From Podocnemis expansa (Eukaryota > Chordata > Testudines > Podocnemididae), in NCBI GenBank assembly GCA_007922195.1, contig ML682003.1, forward strand, positions 748,719-812,718: 64,000 bases of DNA, read 5' to 3'. The notes under the pieces are model-generated. The model saw only the letters and a program-made list of their open reading frames with translations. It was not told the DNA's origin and made no database searches. Position 1 is the first letter of the stretch. Each line of letters opens with the position of its first letter. Positions 63,770 through 64,000 of the stretch are shown in pieces. The position numbers and the translations under genes are program-made.

Positions 63770-64000
63770 ATCATTTGATCACAGAAAGCCTTGGTCAATG
63801 GGAAAATCATCACCAAATGGGCACGTTTCTACTGAGGTTCCAGGGATCAATATTAGGCCTAATGGTATTCAGCATCTTAAATCAATGATCTGGACATAAA
63901 TGCAAAATAACATTTTGCAAGGTAACATTTGCCAATGACACAAACATTGGTGGAGTGATAAGTAATGATGAGCAATGGAAGACAAGGCAGTCATAAACAT
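63770..64000 (+). mobile_element. CR1 LINE fragment running off the window
   Basis: ACTGAGGTTCCAGGGATCAA, TATTCAGCATCTTAAATCAA, TGATCTGGACATAAATG and TTTGCCAATGACACAAACAT match the CR1 reverse transcriptase region around the F.DDT motif in plus orientation. The end of the window cuts the copy, and the 5' limit is approximate. Confidence 0.75.

Overview
The window looks like nuclear DNA of a turtle, or at least a sauropsid vertebrate. The evidence is the repeat content: many 5'-truncated CR1 LINEs, a tRNA-derived SINE carrying a CR1 3' tail, old MIR/CORE-SINE copies, Penelope-like elements (PLEs) with GIY-YIG endonuclease, hAT-type non-autonomous transposons and a DIRS-like tyrosine recombinase remnant. 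The overall base composition is AT-rich and no open reading frame looks like a host gene. The species cannot be fixed from the sequence. I found no convincing host exon, tRNA or rRNA gene, or CpG-island promoter, so the window is best read as intergenic or intronic sequence.

Layout. 1-2.7 kb: broken CR1 LINE, a small hAT copy and a PLE-derived hairpin. 2.7-11.9 kb: mostly single-copy DNA with one palindromic TIR element (6130-6504), MIR, a hAT copy with a perfect 8-bp duplication (8211-8398), a SINE and a conserved-looking ATTA-rich block (11400-11700). 11.9-14.4 kb: composite head-to-head PLE. 14.4-28.4 kb: single-copy DNA with CR1 and MIR fragments, a 5S-rRNA-like piece, a hAT inside a MIR, and two candidate conserved blocks. 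28.4-29.1 kb: DIRS-like recombinase remnant. 29.1-36.8 kb: CR1-related repeats, a PLE hairpin, a second 5S-like piece and a TTTCGAAA-rich TIR element. 36.9-39.8 kb: two more TIR elements, one carrying about 750 bp of GC-rich DNA. 40.4-47.9 kb: CR1 fragments and a large hAT. 48.4-49.3 kb: PLE hairpin with a TIR element nested inside. 53.3-55.1 kb: TIR element with a nearly open PLE nested inside. 56.5-60.6 kb: CR1 with a hAT inside, then a PLE split by a solo LTR. 61-64 kb: a PLE fragment, single-copy DNA and a CR1 piece running off the end.

The most interesting material is: (1) six elements sharing GGCTATGTCTACACT-type ends and 3-bp target duplications, whose interiors are built from one repeated palindromic word that differs between subfamilies but is uniform within each element; (2) PLE tails carrying hammerhead-ribozyme-like cores, often in fold-back pairs with target duplications; (3) several nested insertions that give a relative age order. 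The mobile-element genes are all broken, although one PLE is interrupted by a single stop codon in the part present.
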